64,000 nt of DNA from Priestia megaterium NBRC 15308 = ATCC 14581 (GCF_000832985.1 NZ_CP009920.1:1612001-1676000); one strand, 5' to 3'. Positions 16,667 to 26,605 are shown, counted from the stretch's first letter. Numbers and translations are program-made. Notes: generated by a model not told the origin, from the sequence alone.

Positions 16667-19600
16667 CTATATCTTCTTGAACACAACGTGCTTCTCTCCT
16701 AGCATTGCTTTTAAAGTTTTTATTAACTCGTCGCTTCGTTCAATAGAATAGTGAACGGGAAGCTTGACCAATTGACTTTCTGCCTCATAATAAATTTTCA
16801 CGGGAATTTTCCCTCTATGAGACTGAAAGTGCTGGTAAATAGTATGAAGCAGCTTTTCTGTACCTTGCTTTGTTTCTATACGTAAGTATAATTCTTCTGA
16901 CGGTAGTTTTTGAACCGCCTCGCTAGCAGCTTCAGCACGTTGACAAACAATTTGCTGCTGCCCATTTCTTTCATCTATCTTTCCCTGTATCAGTAAAACC
17001 GTACCTTGTTCAAACAGCAGACGATTCTGCTCAAATACGCGGGGAAACGCAACAACTTCTCCTTCTCCACTTTCATCCGTGATGCGTAAAAAGGCCATTT
17101 GCTCTCCTTTTTTCGTTCGAATGACGCGAATTTCCAACACAAATGCTAAAAGAGAGACCGCTTTTCCTGAAGCGTATTCTTTCATATCGTGAAGAGAAAC
17201 AACAGAATAAAAGGAATTCAGTGCTTCATACTGAGAAGCAGGGTGGCTTGATAAATAAAAACCTAGCATATCTTTTTCATACTGAAGCCGATCTTCTATT
17301 TTCAGTTCCTCTTTTTCCATATATTTAGGTTTTAACGAAAATTCATCTCCAAATCCAAAGTCATCATCTGGGAGTACCAAGCTTGCATGTTCAAACGCTA
17401 CATCAATCGTTGCTAATAAAGTAGCTCGATTTTCTCCGAACTCATCAAAGCCTCCAGATAGAATCAAAGCTTCAAGCCCCTTTTTATTCACGGCTTTTTG
17501 TGAAACACGGGCACAAAAATCAAATAAGTCTTCAAATCTTTTTTTCTTTCGCTCTTCTGTTATTTCCTGCATAGCTGCTGCACCAATATGTTTAATCGCT
17601 GCAAGGCTATACCTTATACTTTCACCTTCTACGTTAAACGAATACATGCTCTTGTTAATAGAAGGTGGGAGAACTTGTATTTTTTTTCTTTTTAGTTCAT
17701 TAATATATTGAGCAATTTTCCCTTCATTTCCAATAACGCTCGTTAGTAAAGCTGAAAAGAACTGCAGCGGGTAATGTGCTTTCAAATAAGCTAACTGATA
17801 GGCTACCATACTGTAAGCAACAGCATGACTTCGGTTGAAGCCATAATCAGCAAAACGCACAATAAGGTCATACACTCGATTAGCAACGGATAGGTCATAC
17901 CCTTTCTTCTTGCTTCCTTGGATAAAATGAGCTCGTTCACGATCCAGCACTGCCCGTTCTTTTTTACTAACTGCTCTTCTCAACAAATCTGCTTCTCCAA
18001 GAGAAAAACCGGCCATTTTTGAAGCAATCTGCATAATTTGCTCTTGGTACACGATAACGCCGTGCGTGGATTGTAAAATGTCTTTGAGCGTAGGATGATC
18101 ATATATTACCTTCTCCACTCCATGCTTGCGCTTAATATAGGTTGGAATATTTTCCATCGGACCAGGTCTATACAGCGCGTTAACTGCTACAATATCTTCT
18201 AGCTCTGTAGGTTTTAATTGCTGAAGCACTCTTCTCATTCCATCTGACTCTAGCTGAAAAATACCGGTCGTATCCCCTTTGCTCAGCAGTTCAAAAGTTT
18301 TCTGATCGTTAAATGGTATATGAGACAGTGACAGCTTTCGATTCATATCCCGCTCAATTTTCTTTAAAATATGATCTAAAATGGTTAAGTTGCGCAAACC
18401 TAAAAAGTCCATTTTCAAAAGCCCAACGTCTTGCAGAGCTTCCATTGGATATTGAGTCAGATATACATCGTCATGTCCTTCCTGTACAGCTACAGATTGC
18501 GTCAGCGGCTTCTCACTAATCACAACGCCTGCTGCATGCGTAGAAGTATGCCTTGGCAGTCCTTCTATCTTCATGGCAATGTTGTACCATTGTTTTCTGG
18601 CTTCATTTTCAGATAAATAGTCTTGAAGAACTCTTGAATCACGAAGAGCGCTTTTCAACGTTGTACCTGGTTTAGTTGGAATGGCTTTGGACATTTTGTT
18701 TAGCGCTTCTTGATCAAATCCCATCACTCTCCCTACATCACGTACGGCTGCTTTAGCTGCTAGTGTTCCAAATGTAATGATTTGAGCTACATGCAGCCCT
18801 CCATATTTTTGCGCCACATACTGAATGACTTGATCTCGTTTGTTATCAGGAAAATCAATATCAATATCAGGCATCGAAATACGTTCAGGATTTAAAAAGC
18901 GCTCAAATAAAAGCTGATGCTGAATTGGATCAACATTTGTAATTCGCAAGGCGTATGAGACCAGTGAGCCTGCCGCTGAACCTCGGCCTGGACCCGTTAA
19001 AATACCGTGTTCATGAGCATAATTCATAAAATCCCATACGATAAGAAAGTAATCACTAAAGCGCATATTTTCAATAATGTTTAGCTCATAATCCAAGCGT
19101 TCCTCATATTGTTCCGTGATCACTTGAACTCTTTCTTGCAATCCTTTTTCGCAGAGAGTGCGCAAGTAGGTTGATGATGTAACAGACGGGGGAACAGGAT
19201 ATTTTGGAATGGACATTACGCCTAGAGAAATTTCGAGCTCGCATCGTCTTGCGATTTTTATACTTTCTTCTATTAAAAAATGCTGGTCATGAAAGAGATC
19301 TTCCATTTCATCAGGTGATTTGAAATAGTACTCGCTGCTCTTACTTTTTACCTCTTCATCGCTATGTAATTTCTCTCCGTCTCGAATAGCTGCTAAACAC
19401 TCATACGCATCCCGATCTTCTTTTTTTAAATATTTCACTTGATTCGTCGCAACAAGCGGAATATTTTCTTCAGCGGCAAGTTCCGTTAACTGCTGATTTA
19501 TAAAAGCTTCATCCTGTCCGTGGCGCTGTATAGATATATACAAAGACTGCGAATATACTTTTTTAAAGAATTGAAGCACTCGCTTAGCATCTTGAAGTTT

Positions 19601-20017
19601 GTTTTCTGCTAGCAGGGTTTCAACTTCTCCAGTTACACCGGGTGTAATAGCAATCACCCCTCCGCTGTAATGATGGAGCCATTTTTTATTTACACCGTGT
19701 TTTTCCTTGGTTTGAACTAAACTGCTTAGTTTTAATAGATTTTCATATCCCTTATCATTTTCCGCTAACAAAACTAAAGGGTACGCTCGCTCGCTTTCTT
19801 CATGTTCTAGGATTGATAATGTGAGCCCAATAATTGGCTTGATCCCCGCTTTCACGCAGGCTTTATAAAAAGGAATGACTCCGTACATCACGTTTTCATC
19901 AGTCAAAGCAATCGCTTCATAGTTCATTTTCTTAGCTGTTTCTACAAGTTCATTAATACGAACGGAACTGCTTAATAAGCTATAAGAACTTTGAAGCTGC
20001 AAGTGAACAAAAGGCAC
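16667..20017 (-). CDS. dnaE: DNA polymerase III alpha subunit DnaE
   Basis: DnaE is the second replicative polymerase of Firmicutes, which extends RNA primers before PolC takes over. The 1116-residue product has the PHP domain (about 1-210, FVHLQLQSSYSLL start), GPGRGSAAGSLVSYAL, the catalytic triad region MPDIDIDFPDNKRDQVI, GTLAAKAAVRDVGR, PGPMENIPTYIKRK and a C-terminal OB domain (about 960-1050, LAFVLEIRVIRTKKGEQMAF in pieces). A GTG 12 bases upstream is possible, but AAAGGTGG spaces best to the GTG at 20017, matching B. subtilis DnaE. It is divergent from ytrHI. There is no sign of truncation. Confidence 0.96.
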   Translation of the reverse strand: MPFVHLQLQSSYSLLSSSVRINELVETAKKMNYEAIALTDENVMYGVIPFYKACVKAGIKPIIGLTLSILEHEESERAYPLVLLAENDKGYENLLKLSSLVQTKEKHGVNKKWLHHYSGGVIAITPGVTGEVETLLAENKLQDAKRVLQFFKKVYSQSLYISIQRHGQDEAFINQQLTELAAEENIPLVATNQVKYLKKEDRDAYECLAAIRDGEKLHSDEEVKSKSSEYYFKSPDEMEDLFHDQHFLIEESIKIARRCELEISLGVMSIPKYPVPPSVTSSTYLRTLCEKGLQERVQVITEQYEERLDYELNIIENMRFSDYFLIVWDFMNYAHEHGILTGPGRGSAAGSLVSYALRITNVDPIQHQLLFERFLNPERISMPDIDIDFPDNKRDQVIQYVAQKYGGLHVAQIITFGTLAAKAAVRDVGRVMGFDQEALNKMSKAIPTKPGTTLKSALRDSRVLQDYLSENEARKQWYNIAMKIEGLPRHTSTHAAGVVISEKPLTQSVAVQEGHDDVYLTQYPMEALQDVGLLKMDFLGLRNLTILDHILKKIERDMNRKLSLSHIPFNDQKTFELLSKGDTTGIFQLESDGMRRVLQQLKPTELEDIVAVNALYRPGPMENIPTYIKRKHGVEKVIYDHPTLKDILQSTHGVIVYQEQIMQIASKMAGFSLGEADLLRRAVSKKERAVLDRERAHFIQGSKKKGYDLSVANRVYDLIVRFADYGFNRSHAVAYSMVAYQLAYLKAHYPLQFFSALLTSVIGNEGKIAQYINELKRKKIQVLPPSINKSMYSFNVEGESIRYSLAAIKHIGAAAMQEITEERKKKRFEDLFDFCARVSQKAVNKKGLEALILSGGFDEFGENRATLLATIDVAFEHASLVLPDDDFGFGDEFSLKPKYMEKEELKIEDRLQYEKDMLGFYLSSHPASQYEALNSFYSVVSLHDMKEYASGKAVSLLAFVLEIRVIRTKKGEQMAFLRITDESGEGEVVAFPRVFEQNRLLFEQGTVLLIQGKIDERNGQQQIVCQRAEAASEAVQKLPSEELYLRIETKQGTEKLLHTIYQHFQSHRGKIPVKIYYEAESQLVKLPVHYSIERSDELIKTLKAMLGEKHVVFKKI

Positions 20018-20158
20018 AGGACTTCCCACCTTTCTTTAATTCTTTATTCTTATTATAAATTTTGTTGCCGGCGTAGACAAATTACATAACTCTGAGCGTT
20101 TGTCCATATATATGTAGGAAGCGTGATTCATTGATAAAATAGTAAAGGAGGACACGTC

Positions 20159-20494
20159 ATGACAAAAGAGCCTTTTATGTCTCTTTTCATTTGGAGTTAC
20201 TTCACTTCATTAGGTATTATTTTAGGCGGTTCATTAATTGGAGCATTTGCGGGGTTTTTAATTGGCAAATCTCCTTTATACGTCATGCATACCCTCAGCA
20301 ATAGTTTGAAAATCTGGGCAATTGTCGGAGCAATTGGAGGAACATTTGATACGTTTTACAGCTTTGAGCGAGGACTCTTTGAAGGGGCCACAAAAGATGT
20401 ATTCAAACAAATCCTTTTAATTCTATCCGCTATGGGAGGAGCTCAGACCGGGGCTCTTATCATCAAGTGGTTAACTCAGGAGCATTTTGTATGA
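20159..20494 (+). CDS. ytrH: Sporulation membrane protein YtrH
   Basis: This 111-residue membrane protein has about three hydrophobic helices (11-36, 48-66, 84-105) and the conserved AIGGTFDTFYSFERGLFEG segment seen in B. subtilis YtrH. In B. subtilis ytrHI are mother-cell sporulation genes needed for full spore resistance (recalled). AAAGGAGG precedes the ATG. Its stop codon overlaps the ytrI start as ATGA, so the two are translated together. It is divergent from dnaE, as in B. subtilis. Confidence 0.9.
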   Translation: MTKEPFMSLFIWSYFTSLGIILGGSLIGAFAGFLIGKSPLYVMHTLSNSLKIWAIVGAIGGTFDTFYSFERGLFEGATKDVFKQILLILSAMGGAQTGALIIKWLTQEHFV

Positions 20495-21009
20495 GGGTAC
20501 CCAGCGAGCGAATGTTCAAGCGCTCCGACTGGCAGCGTTTTTTTGCCGGCATAGTCATTGGAGCAATTGTTAGCTGGGGGGTGTTTTTAACGATTTATGG
20601 CGTTTCAAGAGATAGAGAGCTAGAAGAAATTCGAATTGCTAATGATAAGCTAGAAAAAGCAAATTTGCAAATTAGCGCATGGCAAGAAGATGTAAAAGCA
20701 TTAAACAAGGAAATGAAGCAGCATTTAATTATTCAGAATGTGAAAGTAAAATTAGTAAACGGCAATCGTTATAAAGTAAACTCTGTGGTTGAATACAATA
20801 TTCAAAAAAGCGTGGACAAAGAAGCACAGCACTTAATTGCCCAAGATATTGAAAGTGCATATCGAAGCAGGGATATCTTAAAAAAAGCAATTGAAAATAA
20901 AAAATACGAATTCGATAAAACGATTTATGAAGTTGAAGTTCATCAAATTTATTTTTATACAACGCTTTCGATTGAAGTTCGAATTAAAAAGATGGAAAAA
21001 GTACTATAA
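20491..21009 (+). CDS. ytrI: Sporulation protein YtrI
   Basis: The 172-residue product has one N-terminal membrane helix (about 18-36, FFAGIVIGAIVSWGVFLTI in part) followed by a charged helical region (45-80) and an alpha/beta extracytoplasmic or cytoplasmic domain. It matches YtrI, the partner of YtrH. The open frame begins 24 bases upstream, but the ATG at 20491 overlapping the ytrH stop (ATGA) with AGGAG before it is the natural start and gives MRVPSERMFKRSDWQRF, like B. subtilis MRIP...DWQRF. A hairpin at 21011-21038 ends the pair. Confidence 0.9.
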   Translation: MRVPSERMFKRSDWQRFFAGIVIGAIVSWGVFLTIYGVSRDRELEEIRIANDKLEKANLQISAWQEDVKALNKEMKQHLIIQNVKVKLVNGNRYKVNSVVEYNIQKSVDKEAQHLIAQDIESAYRSRDILKKAIENKKYEFDKTIYEVEVHQIYFYTTLSIEVRIKKMEKVL

Positions 21010-21010
21010 T

Positions 21011-21038
21011 AAGCCGCTGATTTAAAATCAACGGCTTA
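21011..21038. terminator. Terminator between convergent ytrI and nrnA
   Basis: AAGCCGCTGATTT pairs with AAATCAACGGCTT with one mismatch, and T-rich bases lie on both sides. It can serve both genes. Confidence 0.7.
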
Positions 21039-21047
21039 TTTTACAGA

Positions 21048-21986
21048 TTACTCCTGACTGCAGAGCTCTTCTAAATCAAGTAGTAAAGGCTCTACTTCTT
21101 CCCATGAATAAATGGAAGCGCCGGACGCAAGAGGATGGCCTCCTCCGTTGTATTTTCTAGCAATTGTATTAATGACAAGCTCTTTTGAACGAAGGCGAAC
21201 ACGAATTTGATTTTCTTCTTCCACAAAAAACACCCACGTTTTTACTCCATCAATTTGCCCTAACGAACCGACTAGCTGAGAGGCATCAGCTGGTGTCACA
21301 TCATATTTTCGAAGAATTTCATTCGGAATTTTCATATGAGCCACTCCTGCTGGAGACATCGTAAAGTTTTGCAGCACATATCCGTGTAAGTGAGCGACGT
21401 TTTCTTTTGTTTTGTATAACTGATCATATACATCTTTAAAATCGAAACCATATTGAATCAATTCACTTGCATAGCAAAACGTTTTCGGCTTTGTATTTGG
21501 AAATAAAAATCGACCCGTATCTCCAACGATACCGCTGAAGATCAGCTTTGCTCCTTCATCATTCAGAGATAATCCCTTTTCCTTTCCTTCCAAGTAAAAT
21601 TCATAAATCATTTCGCTTGTTGAAGAAGCAGACGTCTCAACCCAAAGCAAATCACCGTAAGGAGTTTGGTTTGGATGGTGATCAATTTTAATGACCATTT
21701 TCCCATTTACGTAGCGCTGATCTGATACTCGTGCTTCATTAGCCGTATCACAAACGATGACAAGCGCATCCTCGTAGGTGTCATCAGCGATGTCATCCAT
21801 CCGGTATAAAAATTTTAATGACTCCGCTTCTTCTCCCGTTACGTATACCTTCTTCTCTGGAAAAGATGTTTTTAACAATTCCGCTAATCCGCACTGAGAT
21901 CCGTATGCATCTGGATCTGGACGAATGTGCCGGTGAATAATGATGGTGTCAAACTGCTTAATAGCTTCTAATATTTTTGCTTTCAT
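21048..21986 (-). CDS. nrnA: Bifunctional oligoribonuclease/PAP phosphatase NrnA
   Basis: NrnA degrades 2-5-nucleotide RNAs and dephosphorylates 3'-phosphoadenosine 5'-phosphate. The 312-residue protein has the DHH phosphoesterase motifs HRHIRPDPDAYGSQ, IVCDTANEAR and KIDHHPNQ, then the DHHA1 domain with RVRLRSKELVINTIA and the GGGHPLASGA glycine motif. It corresponds to B. subtilis YtqI. It stands alone on the minus strand, converging on ytrI, with an AGGAGAGAG ribosome site. Confidence 0.95.
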   Translation of the reverse strand: MKAKILEAIKQFDTIIIHRHIRPDPDAYGSQCGLAELLKTSFPEKKVYVTGEEAESLKFLYRMDDIADDTYEDALVIVCDTANEARVSDQRYVNGKMVIKIDHHPNQTPYGDLLWVETSASSTSEMIYEFYLEGKEKGLSLNDEGAKLIFSGIVGDTGRFLFPNTKPKTFCYASELIQYGFDFKDVYDQLYKTKENVAHLHGYVLQNFTMSPAGVAHMKIPNEILRKYDVTPADASQLVGSLGQIDGVKTWVFFVEEENQIRVRLRSKELVINTIARKYNGGGHPLASGASIYSWEEVEPLLLDLEELCSQE

Positions 21987-22237
21987 TTTCTCTCTCCTGT
22001 CAATACTGTTCTTGTTTTATGTACGTACCGCATGCACTTACATTTCCGCAGCGCTGTATCCATATTATTTATTAAATCATATCTCTTCTCTTTTTTGAAA
22101 GAAGAATCAATCAATAGTAGAATTTTCTGTCATCTGCCTGTAAAATAATAGATACTACTGTAAACACTTTCAACACTACGCATTACTAACATCTAGAAAC
22201 ATTATGGATAGAAATACACCGGACTGGAGGGGCGTCT
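21987..22237. other. Gap between divergent nrnA and ytpI
   Basis: No gene, clear operator or hairpin was recognised in these 251 AT-rich bases. They must hold the promoters of both flanking genes. Confidence 0.5.
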
Positions 22238-22534
22238 GTGCCATTTTTTATGATTTTAATCGTTGTGTCCTTTGTTTTCTACATGTATTTAAAAGTAAAA
22301 TACGTACGTTCGAAACGCCCAATGGAACGAAAGTGGATTTCCGCTAAGTCGAGTATTTGTCTTGGCTCTTTTGTATTATTTTTTGGAATCAATCAATGGT
22401 TTATTTACGAAACAAGCCTTTCGCTTATCATCGGCATACTATTTGTATTATTCGGTTCAGGCAGCATATTAGCAGGTATCAAAGCTTACAAGTACTATCA
22501 GCCTTATGCAATAAAAGAAGCTGGTCAAATGTAA
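22238..22534 (+). CDS. ytpI: YtpI-family membrane protein
   Basis: This is a 98-residue protein with three hydrophobic segments (about 2-17, 37-55, 60-82) and a basic cytoplasmic loop KVKYVRSKRPMERKWISAKSS. It matches B. subtilis YtpI by size, sequence pattern and place between nrnA and ytoI. No function is known. The start codon is GTG, 8 bases after GGAGGGG. A strong terminator overlaps its stop codon. Confidence 0.87.
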   Translation: MPFFMILIVVSFVFYMYLKVKYVRSKRPMERKWISAKSSICLGSFVLFFGINQWFIYETSLSLIIGILFVLFGSGSILAGIKAYKYYQPYAIKEAGQM

Positions 22535-22561
22535 AAGAAGCTGCAAAGCAGCTTCTTTTTT
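22533..22561. terminator. Terminator between ytpI and ytoI
   Basis: The stem AAAAGAAGCTGC pairs perfectly with GCAGCTTCTTTT around AAA, then T-rich on the plus strand. It is shared with the converging ytoI. Confidence 0.85.
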
Positions 22562-23877
22562 TATACTCTTTCCAATAACTGAGCCATCATCATCGCTTTC
22601 CCTACTACAACCCCGGCATTGTAGACTTCTACATCTAATTTAGCAAACTTCCGACCAAGTTCTAATAGCTTAGGGCGAATTTCAATTACGCTTTCAATTT
22701 GAACTGGCTTAATAAAATAAACGGTGATGTTTTCAATAACCAAATCACCTTTTTTATATAAGCGAAGAACACGATTGGCGGCTTCCGTTACAATAGTAGT
22801 GAAAACTCCGTATGAAATAGTCCCCATATAATTCGTCATTTGCGGCGTTACTTCACAGCGATACACCGGTGCTTCTTTTGTCTCTTGCACGTCCATAAAT
22901 TGATTGGTTACAATGTCGTCAATAGTTTCTCCTACCTGCGGTTGACGCTGAATCATTTGCAGCGCCTTTAAAACATCTTGACGGCTGATAATGCCCTCTA
23001 GCCGGTGGTAATCATCCACTACAGGCAGCACTTCAATCCCTTCCCATACCATCATATGCGCAGAAGAAGCGACCGATGTTTTCCCGTGAACCGTCATCGG
23101 ATTTTTCGTCATTACTTTTTCAATTGAAGTAGAAAGGTCATATCCAATAACATCTTTTGAGGTGACCATACCGTGAACTTTCATATGCTGATCCACTACA
23201 GGAAAACGACTGTGGTGAGTCTTATCGTTACATTCATGCCATTTTTCAATCGTATCGGTTAACTGCAAGCTAACCGCTTCAGAGATAGGTGTTAAAATAT
23301 CCTCTACAAGCACAATTTCTTTTTTTATCAGCTGATCATAAATAGCACGATTAATCATCGTTGCAACTGTAAACGTATCATAGCTCGTTGAAATAATAGG
23401 AAGCTTAAGATCATCCGCAAGCTTCTTAACCCATTCTTCCGTATCAAAGCCGCCCGTAATTAACACGGCTGCTCCTGCTTCAAGAGCTAATTCATGAGCG
23501 TTTACTCGATTCCCTACGATAAGAAGGTTTCCGGCCTCGGTATATCTCATCATAGCATCAAGCTTCATCGCTCCAATAACAAACTTGTTTAACGTTTTAT
23601 GCAAACCTTCACGTCCGCCCAGCACTTGTCCATCCACGATGTTTACTACTTCAGCAAACGTGAGCTTTTCAATGTTTTCTTTCTTCTTTCGTTCAATTCG
23701 AATGGTCCCAACTCGTTCAATCGTTGAAACATATCCTTTATTTTCCGCGTCTTTTATTGCTCGGTACGCCGTGCCTTCACTGACATTCAGTTCTTTGGCA
23801 ATTTGGCGCACTGAAATTTTTTCACCAATTGGAAGCGAATCGATATACTGTAAAATTTGCTCATGTTTTGTCGCCAC
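22561..23877 (-). CDS. ytoI: Regulator-like protein YtoI (HTH, DRTGG, CBS pair, hotdog)
   Basis: The 438-residue protein combines an N-terminal DeoR/GntR-like winged helix (1-60: ISVRQIAKELNVSEGTAYRAI), a DRTGG-like domain (about 70-185), two CBS repeats (about 195-310, with HHSRFPVVDQ and GIEVLPVVDD), and a C-terminal hotdog thioesterase-like domain (about 325-435). The same order occurs in B. subtilis YtoI. CBS pairs bind adenosyl nucleotides, so a ligand-responsive regulator of lipid or CoA metabolism is plausible but unproven. The start is GTG after AAGGGTGA. Confidence 0.87.
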   Translation of the reverse strand: MATKHEQILQYIDSLPIGEKISVRQIAKELNVSEGTAYRAIKDAENKGYVSTIERVGTIRIERKKKENIEKLTFAEVVNIVDGQVLGGREGLHKTLNKFVIGAMKLDAMMRYTEAGNLLIVGNRVNAHELALEAGAAVLITGGFDTEEWVKKLADDLKLPIISTSYDTFTVATMINRAIYDQLIKKEIVLVEDILTPISEAVSLQLTDTIEKWHECNDKTHHSRFPVVDQHMKVHGMVTSKDVIGYDLSTSIEKVMTKNPMTVHGKTSVASSAHMMVWEGIEVLPVVDDYHRLEGIISRQDVLKALQMIQRQPQVGETIDDIVTNQFMDVQETKEAPVYRCEVTPQMTNYMGTISYGVFTTIVTEAANRVLRLYKKGDLVIENITVYFIKPVQIESVIEIRPKLLELGRKFAKLDVEVYNAGVVVGKAMMMAQLLERV

Positions 23878-23958
23878 GTGTACTTCACCCTTCTAAAACG
23901 TTTTTACGTTTCATATGTCTTTTCTTTTATTATACGGGGGAAGTGAAATGGATTCAAT

Positions 23959-24195
23959 CTAACCTCTTTGACGCAAAGGCTTTCTCGCACTATTTTTTTG
24001 AATACCTGCCTTCTTGCGGCGCGGTGCATAAAGCAGTGATGACAAATTGCCTCCGGCTACAAAAAGAGCAAAGGTAAGCCAGCTTATGCTAAAAACCCCT
24101 TGCAAACTCGAAGTTGTTAACACTAAGTGCGGCATTGCATAGTAAAGCATCACTCCGCATAATAAAAGCGATAAAATAACTCGATTTTTTTCCAT
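23959..24195 (-). CDS. Small two-helix membrane protein, unknown function
   Basis: I do not recognise a named family. The 78-residue product has two hydrophobic helices (about 6-24 and 34-58) and a strongly basic C-terminus (PRRKKAGIQKNSARKPLRQRG in two pieces), a pattern of small membrane proteins with a cytoplasmic tail. Support for a real gene is the strong ribosome site TAAGGAGGGAGAGCT directly before the ATG at 24195. It lies upstream of ytoI on the same strand with an 80-base gap and downstream of repeat copy 1. Translation looks likely; the role is unknown. Confidence 0.7.
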   Translation of the reverse strand: MEKNRVILSLLLCGVMLYYAMPHLVLTTSSLQGVFSISWLTFALFVAGGNLSSLLYAPRRKKAGIQKNSARKPLRQRG

Positions 24196-24257
24196 AGCTC
24201 TCCCTCCTTATTATTACTATCGTATGCAGGGAAGTAAAAAAAGCAGAACGTTTCTTT

Positions 24258-24505
24258 ACAAATAAAAAGAGATTAAGACATAACTGCATCGATTCAATCT
24301 AAAGACGAACAAATGTGAGGCATGAGCTGAACCGCTTGTGACACCGCAGTTGATTTGCGTGCAAGAACTTCGCTTTCCGCGGGAGTCTTCGTCTTGCCCT
24401 CCAATCAACAGCTAGAAGCCGCTACATATATGAAACTTACGTTCACCTTAACAATAAAAAAAGAACGAGTAATCGATATTATCGATTACTCGTTCTTTTT
24501 TAACT
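24258..24505. repeat. Dispersed intergenic repeat, copy 1 (core deleted)
   Basis: About 250 bases aligning with copies at 35701 and 58768. It has the left end AAAAAGAGATTAAGACATA, then CAATCTAAAGACGAACAAATG, then TGAGCTGAACCGCTTGTGACA, then GCTTTCCGCGG joined directly to GAGTCTTCG, and the right end CTTACGTTCACC plus a terminator hairpin. Compared with copy 2 it lacks the 66-base GC-rich core exactly. It starts right after the ytkL stop codon when read on the minus strand. Confidence 0.85.
24457..24501. terminator. Terminator after ytkL, inside repeat copy 1
   Basis: A perfect stem of 15 bp (GAACGAGTAATCGAT) plus six A-T pairs closes a 3-base loop ATT, with A and T runs on both sides. It can act in both directions. 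Confidence 0.9.
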
Positions 24506-24542
24506 TTATCTGAAATCGTTTTGTCCCCGCCTTTATTTATGA

Positions 24543-25223
24543 TTAAAGATCCAATCCTTCTCCAACTTTTAATACTTTTCCTTCAATACCAGATAAAGAC
24601 TCAACAAATTGATGAGGATCTTGCTTAATTACAGGAAATGTATTGTAGTGAATTGGCACAACAAGCTTTGCCTGCACCCATTCCGCTGCGATAGCCGCAT
24701 CTTCAGGTCCCATTGTAAAGTTATCTCCAATTGGAAGAAATGCTACGTCAGGCTCATGGCGACCAATTAACTTTAAATCAGAAAATAAAGCCGTATCTCC
24801 AGCATGATAAATTGTCTTTCCTTCAATAGTTAAAAGCAAACCAGCCGGCATTCCTGTATAAATAATTTTCTCATTATTTTCTGTATAACTTGAACCGTGG
24901 AAAGCTTGTGTCAATTTTACCGTACCAAAATCAAATGTATAGGCTCCTCCTATGCTCATTGGATGTACGTTTAAGCCTTGCCAGCTAAGATATGTAGCTA
25001 ATTCTGCTACTGCCACAACAAGTGCACCGCTGCGCTTAGCAATTTCCACCGTGTCGCCTACATGATCATTATGGCCATGAGTCAGTAAAATCACATCTAC
25101 TTTTACATCTTCAGCATTTAAATCTGTTAATTCATTTCCAGTGATAAACGGGTCAATTAAAATTGTTTTTCCTTTTGTTTCAATTTTAACAACAGAATGT
25201 CCATGATAAGAAACGTGCATCAT
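24543..25223 (-). CDS. ytkL: Metal-dependent hydrolase YtkL (UPF0173, beta-lactamase fold)
   Basis: The 226-residue protein is a metallo-beta-lactamase-fold hydrolase of the UPF0173 group. It has the zinc motif [12 protein letters not shown], a further His in FHGSSYT, the Asp of YHAGDTALF and the His in PIHYNTFP. It is close in length to B. subtilis YtkL (227). The substrate is unknown. AAGGAGAGAATAT precedes the first of two ATGs. Repeat copy 1 with its terminator begins right behind the stop codon. It is upstream-adjacent to ald but about 110 bases from it. Confidence 0.92.
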   Translation of the reverse strand: MMHVSYHGHSVVKIETKGKTILIDPFITGNELTDLNAEDVKVDVILLTHGHNDHVGDTVEIAKRSGALVVAVAELATYLSWQGLNVHPMSIGGAYTFDFGTVKLTQAFHGSSYTENNEKIIYTGMPAGLLLTIEGKTIYHAGDTALFSDLKLIGRHEPDVAFLPIGDNFTMGPEDAAIAAEWVQAKLVVPIHYNTFPVIKQDPHQFVESLSGIEGKVLKVGEGLDL

Positions 25224-25333
25224 ATATTCTCTCCTTTTACACTAACCTTTTCTATATTCTACCCGTCTGTTTTGGTTACAAAACAAGTGAATACGCGGCT
25301 ATCATATCACAAACTGCGCAAAAACATGCCTTA

Positions 25334-26455
25334 TTATGCTTGCTCTAATAAAGTTGTTGCATCAGCGTAAGTGAGACCGTGTGCATCTGCAACAGCCGCG
25401 TAAGTGACAAACCCATTTAAGGTGTTGATGCCTTGAAGAAGGGAAGGGTTTTTTAAGCACGCTTTTTTATATCCCTGATTTGCTATTTGCAGAGCATAAG
25501 GAACCGTTACGTTGGTCAGCGCTAAGGTCGACGTACGTGGAACAGCTCCAGGCATATTAGCAACAGCATAATGCAAGACCTCATGCTTCGAATAAGTCGG
25601 GTTATCGTGAGTGGTAATGCGATCAGTTGTTTCAAAAATCCCCCCTTGATCAATAGCAATATCAACTACAACGGACCCTTTTGACATCGTTTGAACCATT
25701 TCCTCGGTGACAAGCTTGGGCGCTTTAGCTCCTGGTATGAGAACCGCTCCTATCACTAAATCTGACTCTTTTACAGATTGTGCAATATTGTAGTGATTTG
25801 ACATTAATGTCGTCACTTCTTTACCAAATAAATCATCAAGCTGGCGAAGGCGATCAGCGTTTAAATCAATTATTGTAACATCAGCCCCTAATCCGACCGC
25901 AATTTTAGCAGCGTTGGTTCCTGCTACTCCTCCTCCAATAATTGTTACTTTTCCTCTTTGCACGCCTGGAACTCCACTTAATAAAATCCCTTTGCCACCT
26001 TTGGTTTTCTCCAAAAATTGAGCTCCAATCTGAGAAGACATTCTTCCTGCAACTTCGCTCATCGGAGTTAACAGAGGCAAGCTTTTGTTTGGAAGCTGTA
26101 CAGTTTCATAAGCGATGCCTATCACCTTTTTATCAATCAATGCTTTCGTTAATGCTTCTTCAGCTGCCAAATGTAAATAGGTAAACAAAATAAGTCCTTC
26201 ACGAAAATATCCGTATTCTTCTGAAATCGGTTCTTTTACTTTCATAACCATTTCAGCATCCCATGCTTCTTTTGCAGTATTTACGATAGAAGCTCCTGCA
26301 TTTGTGTAATCTTCATCATGGAATCCAGAGCCTTCTCCTGCCTGTGTTTCAATATATACATCATGCCCACCGTTAACTAAAGCTGTAACACCAGCTGGAG
26401 TAATAGCCACGCGATTTTCATTGTTTTTTACTTCTTTCGGCACTCCAATTTTCAC
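25334..26455 (-). CDS. ald: Alanine dehydrogenase
   Basis: This NAD-dependent enzyme deaminates L-alanine to pyruvate, used for alanine catabolism and during sporulation and germination. The 373-residue protein has [17 protein letters not shown] at the start, the catalytic Lys in MVMKVKEP and His in [10 protein letters not shown], and the Rossmann motif [15 protein letters not shown]. Length is a few residues shorter than B. subtilis Ald because of a shorter C-terminus (ending TTLLEQA). It is monocistronic in appearance, with 150 bases before the next small gene. Confidence 0.96.
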   Translation of the reverse strand: MKIGVPKEVKNNENRVAITPAGVTALVNGGHDVYIETQAGEGSGFHDEDYTNAGASIVNTAKEAWDAEMVMKVKEPISEEYGYFREGLILFTYLHLAAEEALTKALIDKKVIGIAYETVQLPNKSLPLLTPMSEVAGRMSSQIGAQFLEKTKGGKGILLSGVPGVQRGKVTIIGGGVAGTNAAKIAVGLGADVTIIDLNADRLRQLDDLFGKEVTTLMSNHYNIAQSVKESDLVIGAVLIPGAKAPKLVTEEMVQTMSKGSVVVDIAIDQGGIFETTDRITTHDNPTYSKHEVLHYAVANMPGAVPRTSTLALTNVTVPYALQIANQGYKKACLKNPSLLQGINTLNGFVTYAAVADAHGLTYADATTLLEQA

Positions 26456-26605
26456 CTTTATCCCTCTTTTCTTATATCAGTGATTAACTAAAAAAAGAAC
26501 GCCACACCAAATCCTTTAGAAAACCGGATTTACTATGACGTTACCTTTCGATAGAGCTCAGCATAATCCTGCTTTTCTTAGTCTATATACAGTATATGCA
26601 TCTAG

